A stretch of DNA of 64,000 nt from Chryseobacterium mucoviscidosis (GCF_002177115.1 NZ_MVAG01000057.1:186001-250000), one strand, 5' to 3'; counted from the stretch's first letter, positions 51,685 to 61,815 are shown. A program made the numbers and translations. Notes: a model not told the origin generated them from the sequence alone.

Positions 51685-53202
51685 ATGTCTAAAATTTGGA
51701 CCAAAAAACCGATGAGTGCTTTCGAAAATGATATGAAAAGCAGTCAGCTCAAAAGAGTACTCGGTAAATGGAGTCTTACAGCTATCGGAATCGGGGCTAT
51801 TATTGGTGGAGGAATTTTCGTACTTACAGGTACCGGAGCGTATTATCATGCGGGACCTGCATTGGCTCTTTCCTTCATTATTGCCGGAATTGCTTGTGTA
51901 TTTGCAGCGTTGTGTTACTCAGAATTTGCATCTATTCTGCCTGTTGAAGGTTCAGCGTATGCGTATGCGTACGGAACAGTGGGAGAAATATTTGCATGGA
52001 TCATCGGTTGGGGACTCATCCTCGAGTATGCGATGGGATCTATGACAGTAGCCGTTTCCTGGTCGGGATATTTTAATAAGTTGTTAAAAATGTTCGGTCT
52101 TCATCTTCCGGATTACCTTACCTCAGATCCAGCAAGTTATTCAGGAGAAGGTTTTTCAATGAATTTACCGGCATTCCTTATCGTAATTTTTGTAATTTCT
52201 ATCCTTATCAAAGGAACTAAAGAAGCGGCTAAAGCAAATAACCTTATCGTAATCATGAAGGTTTCTGCGGTTCTTTTCGTGATTATTGCAGGAGCATTCT
52301 TCATTAATGCAGACAACTGGAATCCTTTCATTCCTGCTGCTACAATGGTAAAAGAAGGAGAAAATCTTAAAGAAGCTTACGGTATTCAAGGTATTATTTC
52401 CGGAGCTGCGGCAATTTTCTTTGCTTACGTAGGTTTCGATGCCGTTTCTACTCAGGCAGGTGAAGCTATTAATCCGAAAAAAGATGTTCCGTTTGCGATC
52501 ATCGTTTCACTTTTGGTTTGTACAGGATTATATATTTTGGTATCTCTTGTTTTAACAGGGATGATGCATTACTCAGACTTCAATCCACAAGGAAAATATC
52601 CGGACGCAATTAAAGCACCTGTAGCGTATGCATTCGAAATTGCAGGACAGGGTTGGGCTGGATACATCATCACGATTGCAGCAACTGTAGGTTTAATTTC
52701 CGTATTGATGGTAATGATCATGGGACAATCGAGAATTTTCTTAGGAATGTCTAAAGACGGTCTTATTCCTAAAATGTTCAGCGATGTTCATCCGGTAAGA
52801 AAAACACCGGCTAAAAGTTTAATGCTTTTAGGAATCATTATCGCTACTGTTGCAGCGTTTACACCAATTAGTAAACTGGCAGATATGACGAGTTTCGGTA
52901 CCTTATTCGCATTTACAATGGTTTGTGTTGCGGTTTGGATCTTAAGAAAAAAAGAGCCGAATATGCCAAGAACATTTAAAGTTCCTGCGCTTCCTGTAAT
53001 TGCAACATTAGGAATCTGCATCAATCTTTATCTGATCTGGAACTTAAGCCACGAGGCAAAATACCTTTCCATGGCTTGGTTAGCGCTTGGTGTGGTCATT
53101 TACTTTACGTACAGTTTAAGAAACAGTAAACTTCACAAAGTAGGTTATGGCGAAACGTTCAAAGCAGAGCAGGAGCCGTTAGAAAAACCTGATTTAGATT
53201 AA
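51685..53202 (+). CDS. Amino-acid permease, APC family
   Basis: A 505-residue transporter with about twelve membrane helices. The APC signature GIGAIIGGGIFVLTGTGAYYHAGPAL lies in the first helix pair, and FFAYVGFDAVSTQAGEAINPKKDVPFAI in the sixth; the C-terminus is a short polar tail. It resembles cationic amino-acid transporters (CAT-like, YfnA-like). It is transcribed divergently from pnuC and ends at a strong terminator. Confidence 0.95.
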   Translation: MSKIWTKKPMSAFENDMKSSQLKRVLGKWSLTAIGIGAIIGGGIFVLTGTGAYYHAGPALALSFIIAGIACVFAALCYSEFASILPVEGSAYAYAYGTVGEIFAWIIGWGLILEYAMGSMTVAVSWSGYFNKLLKMFGLHLPDYLTSDPASYSGEGFSMNLPAFLIVIFVISILIKGTKEAAKANNLIVIMKVSAVLFVIIAGAFFINADNWNPFIPAATMVKEGENLKEAYGIQGIISGAAAIFFAYVGFDAVSTQAGEAINPKKDVPFAIIVSLLVCTGLYILVSLVLTGMMHYSDFNPQGKYPDAIKAPVAYAFEIAGQGWAGYIITIAATVGLISVLMVMIMGQSRIFLGMSKDGLIPKMFSDVHPVRKTPAKSLMLLGIIIATVAAFTPISKLADMTSFGTLFAFTMVCVAVWILRKKEPNMPRTFKVPALPVIATLGICINLYLIWNLSHEAKYLSMAWLALGVVIYFTYSLRNSKLHKVGYGETFKAEQEPLEKPDLD

Positions 53203-53223
53203 AATTTTATAAATAGATCAAAT

Positions 53224-53252
53224 AAAATCCACAGAATTCTGTGGATTTTTTA
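53224..53252 (+). terminator. Terminator of the APC permease gene
   Basis: AAAATCCACAG pairs with CTGTGGATTTT around AATT, followed by a T run that merges with the next gene's -7 box. Confidence 0.85.
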
Positions 53253-53258
53253 TTTTTG
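53251..53258 (+). promoter_or_regulatory. -7 promoter box inside the terminator T tract
   Basis: TATTTTTG matches TAnnTTTG and ends five bases before the ATG at 53264. If active, the transcript would start at or very near the start codon. Confidence 0.45.
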
Positions 53259-53263
53259 TGAAT

Positions 53264-54277
53264 ATGAAAAAGCTTTTACCATTTTTACTTTCATTCTCCG
53301 GAATTTTTACATTTTCTCAAAAGATCGAAAGTTCAGAAACAATTTTAAACGATAAAATCAGCATCAGAGCTATTGAAATCTACGATAACAAAGTCTGGTA
53401 CAGCGGAACGGACTCCAAGTTTGGTTATGTTGATCTTAAAAATACAGACAATCAGAAACAGATTAAATTATCGGAAAAGAAATTGCAGTTTCGTACTTTG
53501 GGACAGGATAAAAAGGCTTTTTATGCCATTAATATCGAAAGTCCCGCTGAATTTTTTAAGATTGATAAAAAAAGCTTGAAATATGAAGTGGTATTTAGAG
53601 ATACTGTGAAAACGGCTTTTTATGATGCGCTTCATTTTGTGAATGATAAACTGGCTTATACTTTCAGTGATGCAGATAAGGACAGCAAATTAAAACTTGC
53701 CAAATTTGATAACGGAAAATGGACTATGCTTAAAAATGATGTCGTACTGAATGAGGGAGAAGCAGCTTTTGCAGCAAGCAATACCAATATTTCATCCACC
53801 AAAAACTATTTATGGATTGCAACAGGAGGGAAAGCTTCAAGAATTTTAAAATTAAATTTTAAGAATAATCAGTTTAAAATTTTCAATACTCCGGTTATTC
53901 AGGGAGAATCTTCTCAGGGAATCTATTCCATCGATTTTTTAGACGATACATTCGGGATTGCGGTTGGCGGAGATTACACAAAACAGGAAGCTAATATCAA
54001 CAATATCGCCACAACCAATGACGGCGGAGAAACTTGGCAAATTCAGGCTTCCGGACAAAATGCAGGATATACAACCTGTGTGAAAATTAAACCAAATTCC
54101 AAAGGAAAAGAGATCATTTCTGTCGGAGATCAACACATCAGTTATTCTTCGGATTTCGGAAAAACATGGAAGAAAATTTCGGAGGAGAAAGGGTTTTTTG
54201 TTTGTCAATGGATTAATGAAAATACCGTTGTTTTTGCAGGAAATGGTAAAATTTCTGTCATGAAATTGAAATTCTGA
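53264..54277 (+). CDS. Secreted beta-propeller protein (YCF48/BNR-like)
   Basis: A 337-residue protein. The signal peptide is MKKLLPFLLSFSGIFTFSQ. The rest is WD/BNR-like blades, including KVWYSGTDSKFGYVD, FGIAVGGDYT, TNDGGETWQIQASG and YSSDFGKTWKKIS, the last two being Asp-box (S-x-D-x-G-x-x-W) turns. Bacteroidota relatives are often labelled oxidoreductase or YCF48-like without evidence. The start at 53264 gives a proper signal peptide; two further residues precede it in frame. It is periplasmic and probably has a scaffolding or binding role. Confidence 0.88.
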   Translation: MKKLLPFLLSFSGIFTFSQKIESSETILNDKISIRAIEIYDNKVWYSGTDSKFGYVDLKNTDNQKQIKLSEKKLQFRTLGQDKKAFYAINIESPAEFFKIDKKSLKYEVVFRDTVKTAFYDALHFVNDKLAYTFSDADKDSKLKLAKFDNGKWTMLKNDVVLNEGEAAFAASNTNISSTKNYLWIATGGKASRILKLNFKNNQFKIFNTPVIQGESSQGIYSIDFLDDTFGIAVGGDYTKQEANINNIATTNDGGETWQIQASGQNAGYTTCVKIKPNSKGKEIISVGDQHISYSSDFGKTWKKISEEKGFFVCQWINENTVVFAGNGKISVMKLKF

Positions 54278-54374
54278 ATCTAAAGAATAGAATTTAACTT
54301 CATAAATTCCAGAAACGATTATTTTTTTGAACTTATCTTTGATGTTTTATATGGAGTCTGTTTAAACTTTTTAT

Positions 54375-54537
54375 TTAACCGCAAAGGTACAAAAGATAAC
54401 TAACCTTTTATTTAAAGCTGATGATTATAAATGAAAAAGTTCACAATAGTTTTTAAAAATCTTTGATTTTTATTCTTTTGAGCACTTTGAATATTCTGAT
54501 TATGCAGTATGATGTCTTTTGCCACTTTTGTGGTTAA
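54375..54537. repeat. MITE-like palindromic repeat, TTAACCGC family (C4)
   Basis: Starts TTAACCGCAAAGGTACAAAAGA-like and ends TCTTTTGCCACTTTTGTGG plus TTAA; the arms match with a few mismatches. The central AAAATCTTTGATTTTT is present. The following 160 bases up to hemN hold the promoter region and nothing else I can identify. Confidence 0.75.
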
Positions 54538-54697
54538 TTTCGAAATTAGATTAAACATATTTAAATTCGGAATATTTAGACTCATTATAAATTTCATAAA
54601 AACGACTAATATATTTCATGATACAAAATTCATCAGATATAGTTAATTTTGCATTGTGAAACCTGATTTCGGTTCACCTTAAAATTGTAAACAGAAA

Positions 54698-56056
54698 ATG
54701 AATTCTTTAATCGATAAATATAACATTCCCGGACCTCGTTACACTTCTTATCCTACCGTTCCTTACTGGGATGAAAATTCTTTCACTCCGGAATTGTGGA
54801 AGCAGAGTGTCATCCGAACATTCAAAGAAAGTAATGCAGAAGAGGGGATTTCCATATACATTCACCTTCCTTTTTGCGAAGCTTTATGTACGTTCTGCGC
54901 GTGTCACAAACGGATCACAAAACAACACAGCGTTGAAATTCCTTATCTCGAAAGTGTTTTGAAAGAGTGGCAGCTTTACCTTAAACTGTTTAACGAAAAG
55001 CCTAAACTGAAGGAATTGCATTTAGGAGGCGGAACTCCCACTTTCTTTTCTCCGAAAAACTTAAAAACCTTACTGGAAGGAATTTTTGAAACCGTAGAAA
55101 TTGCCGAACATCAGGAATTTTCTTTTGAAGGACATCCGAATAATACCACGAAAGAGCATCTTCAGACTTTATACGATTTAGGCTTCAGAAGAGTAAGCTT
55201 TGGCGTTCAGGATTACGATCCGAAAGTGCAGAAAGCGATCAACAGAATTCAGTCTTTCGAAAAAGTAAGAGAAGTGACGGAGTGGGCGAAAGAAATCGGT
55301 TACAGAGGAATCAGTCACGATTTGGTTTTCGGACTTCCGCATCAGACTTGGGAAGCAATGGAAAGCACCATCCGCAAAACGATGGAACTAAAACCGGATC
55401 GATTGGCATTTTATTCTTACGCGCACGTTCCGTGGGTGAAAGGTGTCGGACAAAGAGGTTTTGATGAAAACGATTTGCCAAGTGGTGAAGAAAAACGCCG
55501 TTTGTACGAAGACGGTAAAAAATTATTAGAAGAATTAGGCTACATCGAAGTCGGAATGGATCATTTTTCTCTGGAACATGACGATTTGTACCAGTCTCTG
55601 ATTCAGAAGAAATTGCACAGAAATTTCATGGGCTATACCTCAAGCAAAACCCAGTTGATGGTTGGTTTGGGAATGTCTGCCATTTCAGATTCTTGGTATG
55701 CTTTTGCCCAGAATATCAAAACCGTGGAAGAATACCAGAAAATGGTGGAAGAAGAGGAAATTCCTGTCGTGAAAGGTCATATTCTGAATGATGAAGATCT
55801 TACGGTAAGAAGACATATTCTGAACCTGATGTGTCAGTTGGAAACCACTTTTGACATCCATAATTCTTTTCCGGAGCTTGAAAATGCATTTGAAATGCTG
55901 AAAGAAATGGAAAATGATGAGCTGGTGGAAATTAACGGTCATCATATCCAGATTACAGAAAAAGGAAGAGCCTTTACGAGAAATGTAGCAATGGTTTTTG
56001 ATCTCAGAATGATGAGAAACAAGCCGGAAACGAGAATTTTCTCGATGACGATATAA
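54698..56056 (+). CDS. hemN: Oxygen-independent coproporphyrinogen III oxidase
   Basis: A radical-SAM enzyme that decarboxylates coproporphyrinogen III to protoporphyrinogen IX in heme synthesis without oxygen. The 4Fe-4S cysteines are C60, C64 and C67 in CEALCTFC, the SAM-binding LGGGTPTFF follows, and GPRYTSYPTVP at 12-22 is a hallmark of true HemN rather than HemW. 452 residues is the standard length. The downstream membrane-protein gene starts four bases after its stop, so the two are probably co-transcribed. Confidence 0.96.
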   Translation: MNSLIDKYNIPGPRYTSYPTVPYWDENSFTPELWKQSVIRTFKESNAEEGISIYIHLPFCEALCTFCACHKRITKQHSVEIPYLESVLKEWQLYLKLFNEKPKLKELHLGGGTPTFFSPKNLKTLLEGIFETVEIAEHQEFSFEGHPNNTTKEHLQTLYDLGFRRVSFGVQDYDPKVQKAINRIQSFEKVREVTEWAKEIGYRGISHDLVFGLPHQTWEAMESTIRKTMELKPDRLAFYSYAHVPWVKGVGQRGFDENDLPSGEEKRRLYEDGKKLLEELGYIEVGMDHFSLEHDDLYQSLIQKKLHRNFMGYTSSKTQLMVGLGMSAISDSWYAFAQNIKTVEEYQKMVEEEEIPVVKGHILNDEDLTVRRHILNLMCQLETTFDIHNSFPELENAFEMLKEMENDELVEINGHHIQITEKGRAFTRNVAMVFDLRMMRNKPETRIFSMTI

Positions 56057-56060
56057 TGGC

Positions 56061-57272
56061 ATGAACAGAAAATTTCTTTTGATATTTCTTTATCTGTATG
56101 CGTTGGTTTTCAGTGTTTCAAAAACAATAAGGATTCCGAATGAATGGGCAAGATCTCATTGGTTGCTGGATTACAGATTTGGATTTATCAAAAGAGGTTT
56201 AGCCGGAGAATTATTCGGTTTTTTATGTGAGAAGAAGCTGTTTTCGATTACCGTTCTTTCAGCAGGGATCTTATGTTTACTGTACTTTTTAATTTTAAAA
56301 ATTGCATTAAAATCCACCTTAAGTTTTCAGAAAAGTTTTTACAGGATCTTATTCTTTGTCATTTTTCTGCTTTCCCAATACATCGTGTTTTCTGCTCATT
56401 TAATCGGTTATTTTGATCATGTTATTTTCCTGCTGACTATTTTATCAGTCTACCTGATCGGGCGGGGAAAGTTATTTTTATCTTCGTTGGTTGCCGTTTT
56501 TAGTATTTTTATTCACGAGATTTCTCTTTTTCTGATGCTTCCTGTCTGTTGTTTTTCCATTATTATGAATGAAACTTCAATACAGCAGTTTTCATTCAGA
56601 GATATTATTTCAAAACATCTTTTAAAGAAATTTGGTGTATTTATTATTCTGCCTCTTTTTGCCGTGTTTTCAATTTCTTTTTTTCAGGAAATTTATGGAG
56701 GAAATTATTATTCTGAAATTTTCAGCTATCTGAAAGGCTCATCAATTTCACCAAAAGTGGCAGATTCTGTTTCTGGAGCCTATACAAAAAGCTTTTCGTA
56801 TTATCTTAAAGATCAGTATGTGCATTTTATACAAAGGCTATTTATATCTAAAGCGACGATATTTTACGGAATTCCGCTTCTTTTTTCTTTATGGATGATG
56901 TTTAAGGAATTTAAATTACAGAAGAATATTCAGCTCTTCATACTTTTGGCATCAGTTTCTTTTATTCCGTTGCTGTTGCATGCCATCGCTTATGATACTT
57001 ACAGAATCTGGAGTTTCCCTTTTATGATTCTGTTTTTAATTTTCTGGATTTTAAGCTCAAAATCTGAAAAAAATGAACATGAGACAAAGTCAATATCAGT
57101 TCCCGAAATTGTATTTTTTATGGCTGCTTTTCTTTTGGTAACCCTGATTCCGAATTTTTTATTTGATGATGAAACGGAGAGGTTTTCTTTATGGATGAGA
57201 CTCATTTTAATCCTTCCGGTTCTTTCAATTCTTTATTTTTTAAAAAAAAGCTTCAATCAGAAAACCGACTGA
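56061..57272 (+). CDS. Polytopic membrane protein of unknown function
   Basis: A 403-residue inner-membrane protein with about ten hydrophobic helices. An extracytoplasmic first loop reads NEWARSHWLLDYRFGFIKRG, and a conserved-looking DTYRIWSFPFMILF lies near the end. The loop motif WLLDYRFGFIKRGL recalls polytopic proteins linked to polysaccharide synthesis, but I cannot name a family. It follows hemN by four bases. Its last codons carry the terminator of the converging gene. Confidence 0.8.
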   Translation: MNRKFLLIFLYLYALVFSVSKTIRIPNEWARSHWLLDYRFGFIKRGLAGELFGFLCEKKLFSITVLSAGILCLLYFLILKIALKSTLSFQKSFYRILFFVIFLLSQYIVFSAHLIGYFDHVIFLLTILSVYLIGRGKLFLSSLVAVFSIFIHEISLFLMLPVCCFSIIMNETSIQQFSFRDIISKHLLKKFGVFIILPLFAVFSISFFQEIYGGNYYSEIFSYLKGSSISPKVADSVSGAYTKSFSYYLKDQYVHFIQRLFISKATIFYGIPLLFSLWMMFKEFKLQKNIQLFILLASVSFIPLLLHAIAYDTYRIWSFPFMILFLIFWILSSKSEKNEHETKSISVPEIVFFMAAFLLVTLIPNFLFDDETERFSLWMRLILILPVLSILYFLKKSFNQKTD

Positions 57273-57276
57273 AGCC
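57242..57276 (-). terminator. Terminator of the sugar dehydrogenase gene, inside the converging gene
   Basis: On the minus strand GGCTTCAGTC and GATTGAAGC form a stem (one G-T pair) followed by eight T residues. It lies 23 bases past the stop at 57299 and overlaps the last codons of the plus-strand membrane protein gene. Confidence 0.7.
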
Positions 57277-57298
57277 TATTAAAAAACTGTTTGAAAAT

Positions 57299-58663
57299 TT
57301 ATTTAATTATTATTTTTTTGCTGTAAGATTTTTCATTTCCTGAATTCAAGTTAATAAAATAAACTCCTGCAGGAATTACTGAAATATTTACACTGTTGTC
57401 ACTTTCAATTTTTCCCTGTTCCAAAACCTTTCTTCCTTCAAAACTGATGATCTCAACCGTTGTATTTTTATCTTTTACACCCTCGATGAAAATCTTTTTA
57501 GAAGCAGGATTCGGATAAACTTTTATCTGGGTTGAAATACTGCTCTCATTCGTTCCCAGACTTGTCGTGGTAATTCTGAAAATTTTACCGCTGTTAACGG
57601 CAGCTACAAAAAGCTCATTCTGATTATTCACTCCGAATGTTGAAAAATTATTGCCTGAAAAAGCGGAAGTCCATGTGATCGAATCATCGGAATTCAGACT
57701 TCCGATCTGCGTAGAGCAGTAATCTGCAAAAAAATACCTTCCCTGCAACGCAGGAAACTGCGTTCCTCTGTAAACATAACCTCCCGTTATCGAACATTTT
57801 CCTCCGGAATGATCATAGGCTGCAACTGGAAAAGTCATCGTCGATTGCGCGGCGCAACCTGCCGTATTGTAAGTATTATTTCCTTCATAACAGCGCCATC
57901 CGTAGTTAATTCCGGCTTGTGTTAACGGCATTCTGTTGATTTCTTCAATCTGTCCCTGTCCCACATCGGCAATCATTACATTACCTGAAACAGTATCAAA
58001 ATTAAATTTCCATGCATTTCTTAATCCGTAAGCCCAGACTTCATCGGCTCCGTCAACTCCCACAAAAGGATTTCCCGGCGGAATATTGTAAGGTCCGGTA
58101 GAGTTGATATCCAATCTTAGTAATTTACCCAAAAGAGAATTCTTATTCTGGGCATTATTGTTCGGATCGCCGCCGCTTCCGCCATCGCCTGTAACGACCC
58201 ACAAATAACCATCCGGTGCAAAATGAATACTTCCTCCGTTGTGATTGTCAAAAGGTTTTGGGAGATTCAGAACAATTTTTTCAGTTGCAGGATCGGCAAC
58301 ATCAGGATTGGCAGAACTTCTGGTGTATCTGGCTACAGTAATATTTCCGCCGGTATCATTGTAATACACAAAAAAATACCCGTTCGTTGGGTATTGCGGG
58401 TGAAAAGCCAGTCCGAGAAGCCCTCTTTCTCCTCCGTAAGTGATTTTTGAGCTGATGTTTAAAAAATTAGTAGAGTTTACTGTTCCATTCGATTGTAAAA
58501 TTTTAATGATTCCGTTTTGCTGAACAACAAACATCCGGCTGTCGTTGGCGTTGGTGATTTCTACGGGTGCCGTAAACCCGGTCGCAAATTCTTCCAGAGT
58601 AATGCTTTGGGCATTAAAGAGGAGGGAAGAAAAAATACCTGCGCAAAAAAGTAGTTTTTTCAT
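57299..58663 (-). CDS. Secreted PQQ-type sugar dehydrogenase with T9SS type A sorting domain
   Basis: 454 residues. The signal peptide ends at about residue 18. The body is a glucose/sorbosone dehydrogenase-type six-bladed propeller (GSDH family): RMFVVQQNGIIKIL, YGGERGLLGLAFHPQYPTNG, DNHNGGSIHFAPDGYLWVVTGDGG, GLRNAWKFNFD and CSITGGYVYRG. The His, Arg and Asp residues used for PQQ and Ca2+ in sGDH relatives appear to be present. The C-terminal ~75 residues (IKVYPNPASKKIFIEG to KKIIIK) are a type A T9SS signal. The catalytic role (aldose oxidation) is inferred from the family and depends on PQQ supply. Confidence 0.93.
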   Translation of the reverse strand: MKKLLFCAGIFSSLLFNAQSITLEEFATGFTAPVEITNANDSRMFVVQQNGIIKILQSNGTVNSTNFLNISSKITYGGERGLLGLAFHPQYPTNGYFFVYYNDTGGNITVARYTRSSANPDVADPATEKIVLNLPKPFDNHNGGSIHFAPDGYLWVVTGDGGSGGDPNNNAQNKNSLLGKLLRLDINSTGPYNIPPGNPFVGVDGADEVWAYGLRNAWKFNFDTVSGNVMIADVGQGQIEEINRMPLTQAGINYGWRCYEGNNTYNTAGCAAQSTMTFPVAAYDHSGGKCSITGGYVYRGTQFPALQGRYFFADYCSTQIGSLNSDDSITWTSAFSGNNFSTFGVNNQNELFVAAVNSGKIFRITTTSLGTNESSISTQIKVYPNPASKKIFIEGVKDKNTTVEIISFEGRKVLEQGKIESDNSVNISVIPAGVYFINLNSGNEKSYSKKIIIK

Positions 58664-58841
58664 AATATTTTGATATTTAGTGTATTAAATTTGAATGAAA
58701 ATTTCATACCAATGAACCATTGAAAAATTCATTAAAATATCACGAAAAAATTATTAAATCTTAAATGAAAATAAGAATGCCGATATATCTGAAAATAAAC
58801 GATTTCTGTTGTTAAAAATTCATAAAATTCAAGAAAATGAT

Positions 58842-58849
58842 TATATTTG
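58842..58849 (+). promoter_or_regulatory. -7 promoter box for secDF
   Basis: TATATTTG matches TAnnTTTG, 29 bases before the secDF start. Confidence 0.55.
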
Positions 58850-58878
58850 CCGACTTAATTTAACGTAGTTATAACAAA

Positions 58879-61791
58879 ATGCAAGGAAAAGGACTTATTA
58901 CAATTGTTGCTATTGTACTAGGGTTAATTTGCTTAAATGAGCTATTACCAACATGGTACGCCAGCAAAATTGAAAAGCAGGCGACTGCTATTGCAGGAGA
59001 CAATCCGGAGAAGTATCAGAAAGAAATTGCAAAACTTTCTAAGGATACTCTGAATCTGGGATTCACTAAACTTTATTACACAAAAGCCAAAGACAAGGAA
59101 ATGAAGCTTGGTCTTGACCTTAAAGGGGGGATCAACGTTCTTTTGGAAATCAACCAGAGAGATCTTGTGAATGATCTTACAGGGTATTCTACAAATCCGA
59201 TCCTTATTGAGGCTTTAAACAAGACAGATGAAGTTCAGAAGAATTCTACAAAAGCTTACATCGACAATTTCTTCGATCAGTTCGATGCAATTAACAAAGC
59301 AAAAGGTACAAATCTGAAGTTGGCAGATCCGGAACTTTTCGGAAACACAACGCTTACTGAAGTAAAGTACAACACGCCTGATGATCAGGTAAAAGCAATT
59401 GTTAAAAGAAAGATCGATGCATCTGTAGGAACCGCTTTTGAGGTAATCAGAACCAGAATTGATAAGTTGGGGGCAATCCAGCCGAACGTTCAGAGAGTTC
59501 CGGGTACAGCAAGAATTTCTGTTGAAATGCCGGGGATGAAGGATATCGATAAAGTAAAGAAAATGCTTCAGACTTCTGCAAAACTTCAGTTCTGGGAAGT
59601 GCAGCAATCTCCTGAAGTGTATCCTTATTTCCAGACATTAGCTACTATGATCGCTGCAAAAGGAGATTCTATGGGAGTTGCAAAAAATGTTAACTTCATG
59701 AATATCATGCAGGGTGGAAAATCTATGAGCCAAAGTGCTGTAGGAAGTGTAAAATTGTCTGATACTGCTGTTGTAAACAAAATTTTAAACAGCAAAGTTG
59801 CAAAGTCTTTACGTCCTGCAAATATTAAATATACCCAGTTTATGTGGGGATACAAGCCGGAAGCTTCCGATGCTGAAAGCTTAGTATTATATGCCATCAG
59901 AGGAAATATCAACCAGAAAGCTCCGGTAGACGGTGCTGTAGAAAGTGCAAACATCAGCTATGATGAGTTGAGCAGAGTAGTGGTAGATATGCAGATGGAT
60001 TCTAAAGGGGCTAAAGAATGGAAAACATTAACGGAGAAAAACGTTGGAAAACCTGTTGCTGTAACGCTTGATGGCAGAGTTTACACTGCGCCGAACGTTG
60101 TAGGTGCTATTCCAAACGGTAGAACTCAGATTTCTGGGAACTTCTCTCAGGAGGAAGCAAAAGAACTGGTTGACGTTTTAGGAGCGGGTAAATTACCGGC
60201 AGGTGCAAAAGTAGTTCAGGCTACGGTTGTAGGGCCGTCTTTAGGTCAGGAATCGATTGATGCAGGGTTAATGTCGTTCATGATTGCCTTTGCGATCATT
60301 ATCGTTTACATCATTTTCTACTACGGTGGAGCAGGTGTTTATGCAGTAATTGCCATGATCATCAACTTATTCTATATTTTCGGTATTATGGATTCGGGCG
60401 ACTTTACGCTTACGCTTCCGGGTATCGCGGGTATCGTTTTAACGATGGCAGTTGCTGTTGATACAAACGTTATCATTTACGAAAGAACAAAAGAAGAATT
60501 ATTCGCAGGAAAAAGTATTCTTGAAGCATATAAAGATGGTTTCAAACACGCATTGAATGCGATTATCGATGGTCACACAACCACATTCTTAACGGCTGTT
60601 GTATTGTTCTTCTTCGGAACAGGACCTATCAAAGGTTTCGCATTGACTTTGATGATCGGGGTAGCAATGACATTGTTCACGTCCGTATTGCTTTCAAGAG
60701 TAATGATCTTCTCAAGATTGTCTAAAGGAAAAGGACTTTCTGTATGGACTCCGGCAACAAAAAATCTATTCAGAAATACTTGGATCGATTTTATCGGGAA
60801 AAGAAAATATGCATACATTTTCTCAGCTGTTTTAACGGTTATCTGTATTATTTCAATCGCAACGCACGGTTTCAAATATGGTATCGACTTTACAGGTGGT
60901 AGAAACTACGTGGTAAGATTTGATAAAGATGTAAAAGCGGAAGATGTTGAAGACAAATTAGTCGCTTTATTCAAAACGGAAGACGGTAAAAACTCTTCTG
61001 TTGAAGCTAAAACTTTCGGAAGCAACAACCAGGTAAAGATCTCTACAGATTACCTTATCGAAGACGAATCTTTAAAAGCAGATCAGGTAATTGAGCAAAA
61101 ATTATACGAAGGTCTAAAATCAAACTTACCTGCAGGAACAACATTGAAAGATTTCAAATCAGCAGATAAAGAGCATGCAGGAATTATTTCTTCCGAGAAA
61201 GTTGGACCTTCGGTTGCAGATGATATCAAAATTCACGGGATCTACGCCGTTTTAGGAGCTTTAGGAATTATCTTTATCTACATCTTATTAAGATTCAGAA
61301 AATGGCAGTTCTCTTTGGGTGCGGTTGCTGCGTTATTCCACGATGCGATCATTATTTTGGGAGCGTATTCATTGCTTCACAAATATATGCCGTTCAATAT
61401 GGAGATCAATCAGGATTTCATCGCTGCGATCCTTACCGTATTGGGGTACTCAATTAACGATACCGTAATTATCTTCGACAGAATCAGAGAATATTTAAGA
61501 GAGAAGAAATCGTTAACATTGGCAGGATTGTTTGATGATTCTATTTCAAGTACTTTGGGTAGAACCTTCAACACCTCATTTACAACAATTCTTGTAATTC
61601 TGGCAATCTTCATTTTCGGTGGAGATAACCTTAGAGGATTTATGTTTGCGATGTTAATCGGTATTGGTTTCGGTACATATTCATCCATCTTCGTGGCATC
61701 CGCAATTGCCTACGACTTCCTGAAAACAGGAAAAGAAGATGAAGTACATGGTAAATCAACAACCAATAAAGAAGTACTTGCTTCAAAATAA
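58879..61791 (+). CDS. secDF: Fused protein-export membrane protein SecDF
   Basis: SecD and SecF use the proton gradient to pull secreted proteins out of the SecYEG channel. Here they are one 970-residue chain with twelve membrane helices, as usual in Bacteroidota. SecD part (1 to ~620): LGLDLKGGINVLLEI, a large periplasmic domain and the VAVDTNVIIYERTKEEL motif. SecF part (~640-970): GFKYGIDFTGGRNYVVRF, VGPSVADDIKIHGIYAV and the GYSINDTVIIFDRIREYL motif. The periplasmic domain includes a ~100-residue insertion relative to E. coli SecD. It is transcribed alone with a terminator. Confidence 0.98.
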   Translation: MQGKGLITIVAIVLGLICLNELLPTWYASKIEKQATAIAGDNPEKYQKEIAKLSKDTLNLGFTKLYYTKAKDKEMKLGLDLKGGINVLLEINQRDLVNDLTGYSTNPILIEALNKTDEVQKNSTKAYIDNFFDQFDAINKAKGTNLKLADPELFGNTTLTEVKYNTPDDQVKAIVKRKIDASVGTAFEVIRTRIDKLGAIQPNVQRVPGTARISVEMPGMKDIDKVKKMLQTSAKLQFWEVQQSPEVYPYFQTLATMIAAKGDSMGVAKNVNFMNIMQGGKSMSQSAVGSVKLSDTAVVNKILNSKVAKSLRPANIKYTQFMWGYKPEASDAESLVLYAIRGNINQKAPVDGAVESANISYDELSRVVVDMQMDSKGAKEWKTLTEKNVGKPVAVTLDGRVYTAPNVVGAIPNGRTQISGNFSQEEAKELVDVLGAGKLPAGAKVVQATVVGPSLGQESIDAGLMSFMIAFAIIIVYIIFYYGGAGVYAVIAMIINLFYIFGIMDSGDFTLTLPGIAGIVLTMAVAVDTNVIIYERTKEELFAGKSILEAYKDGFKHALNAIIDGHTTTFLTAVVLFFFGTGPIKGFALTLMIGVAMTLFTSVLLSRVMIFSRLSKGKGLSVWTPATKNLFRNTWIDFIGKRKYAYIFSAVLTVICIISIATHGFKYGIDFTGGRNYVVRFDKDVKAEDVEDKLVALFKTEDGKNSSVEAKTFGSNNQVKISTDYLIEDESLKADQVIEQKLYEGLKSNLPAGTTLKDFKSADKEHAGIISSEKVGPSVADDIKIHGIYAVLGALGIIFIYILLRFRKWQFSLGAVAALFHDAIIILGAYSLLHKYMPFNMEINQDFIAAILTVLGYSINDTVIIFDRIREYLREKKSLTLAGLFDDSISSTLGRTFNTSFTTILVILAIFIFGGDNLRGFMFAMLIGIGFGTYSSIFVASAIAYDFLKTGKEDEVHGKSTTNKEVLASK

Positions 61792-61815
61792 CTTATACTA
61801 CAATAAATAAGAATA

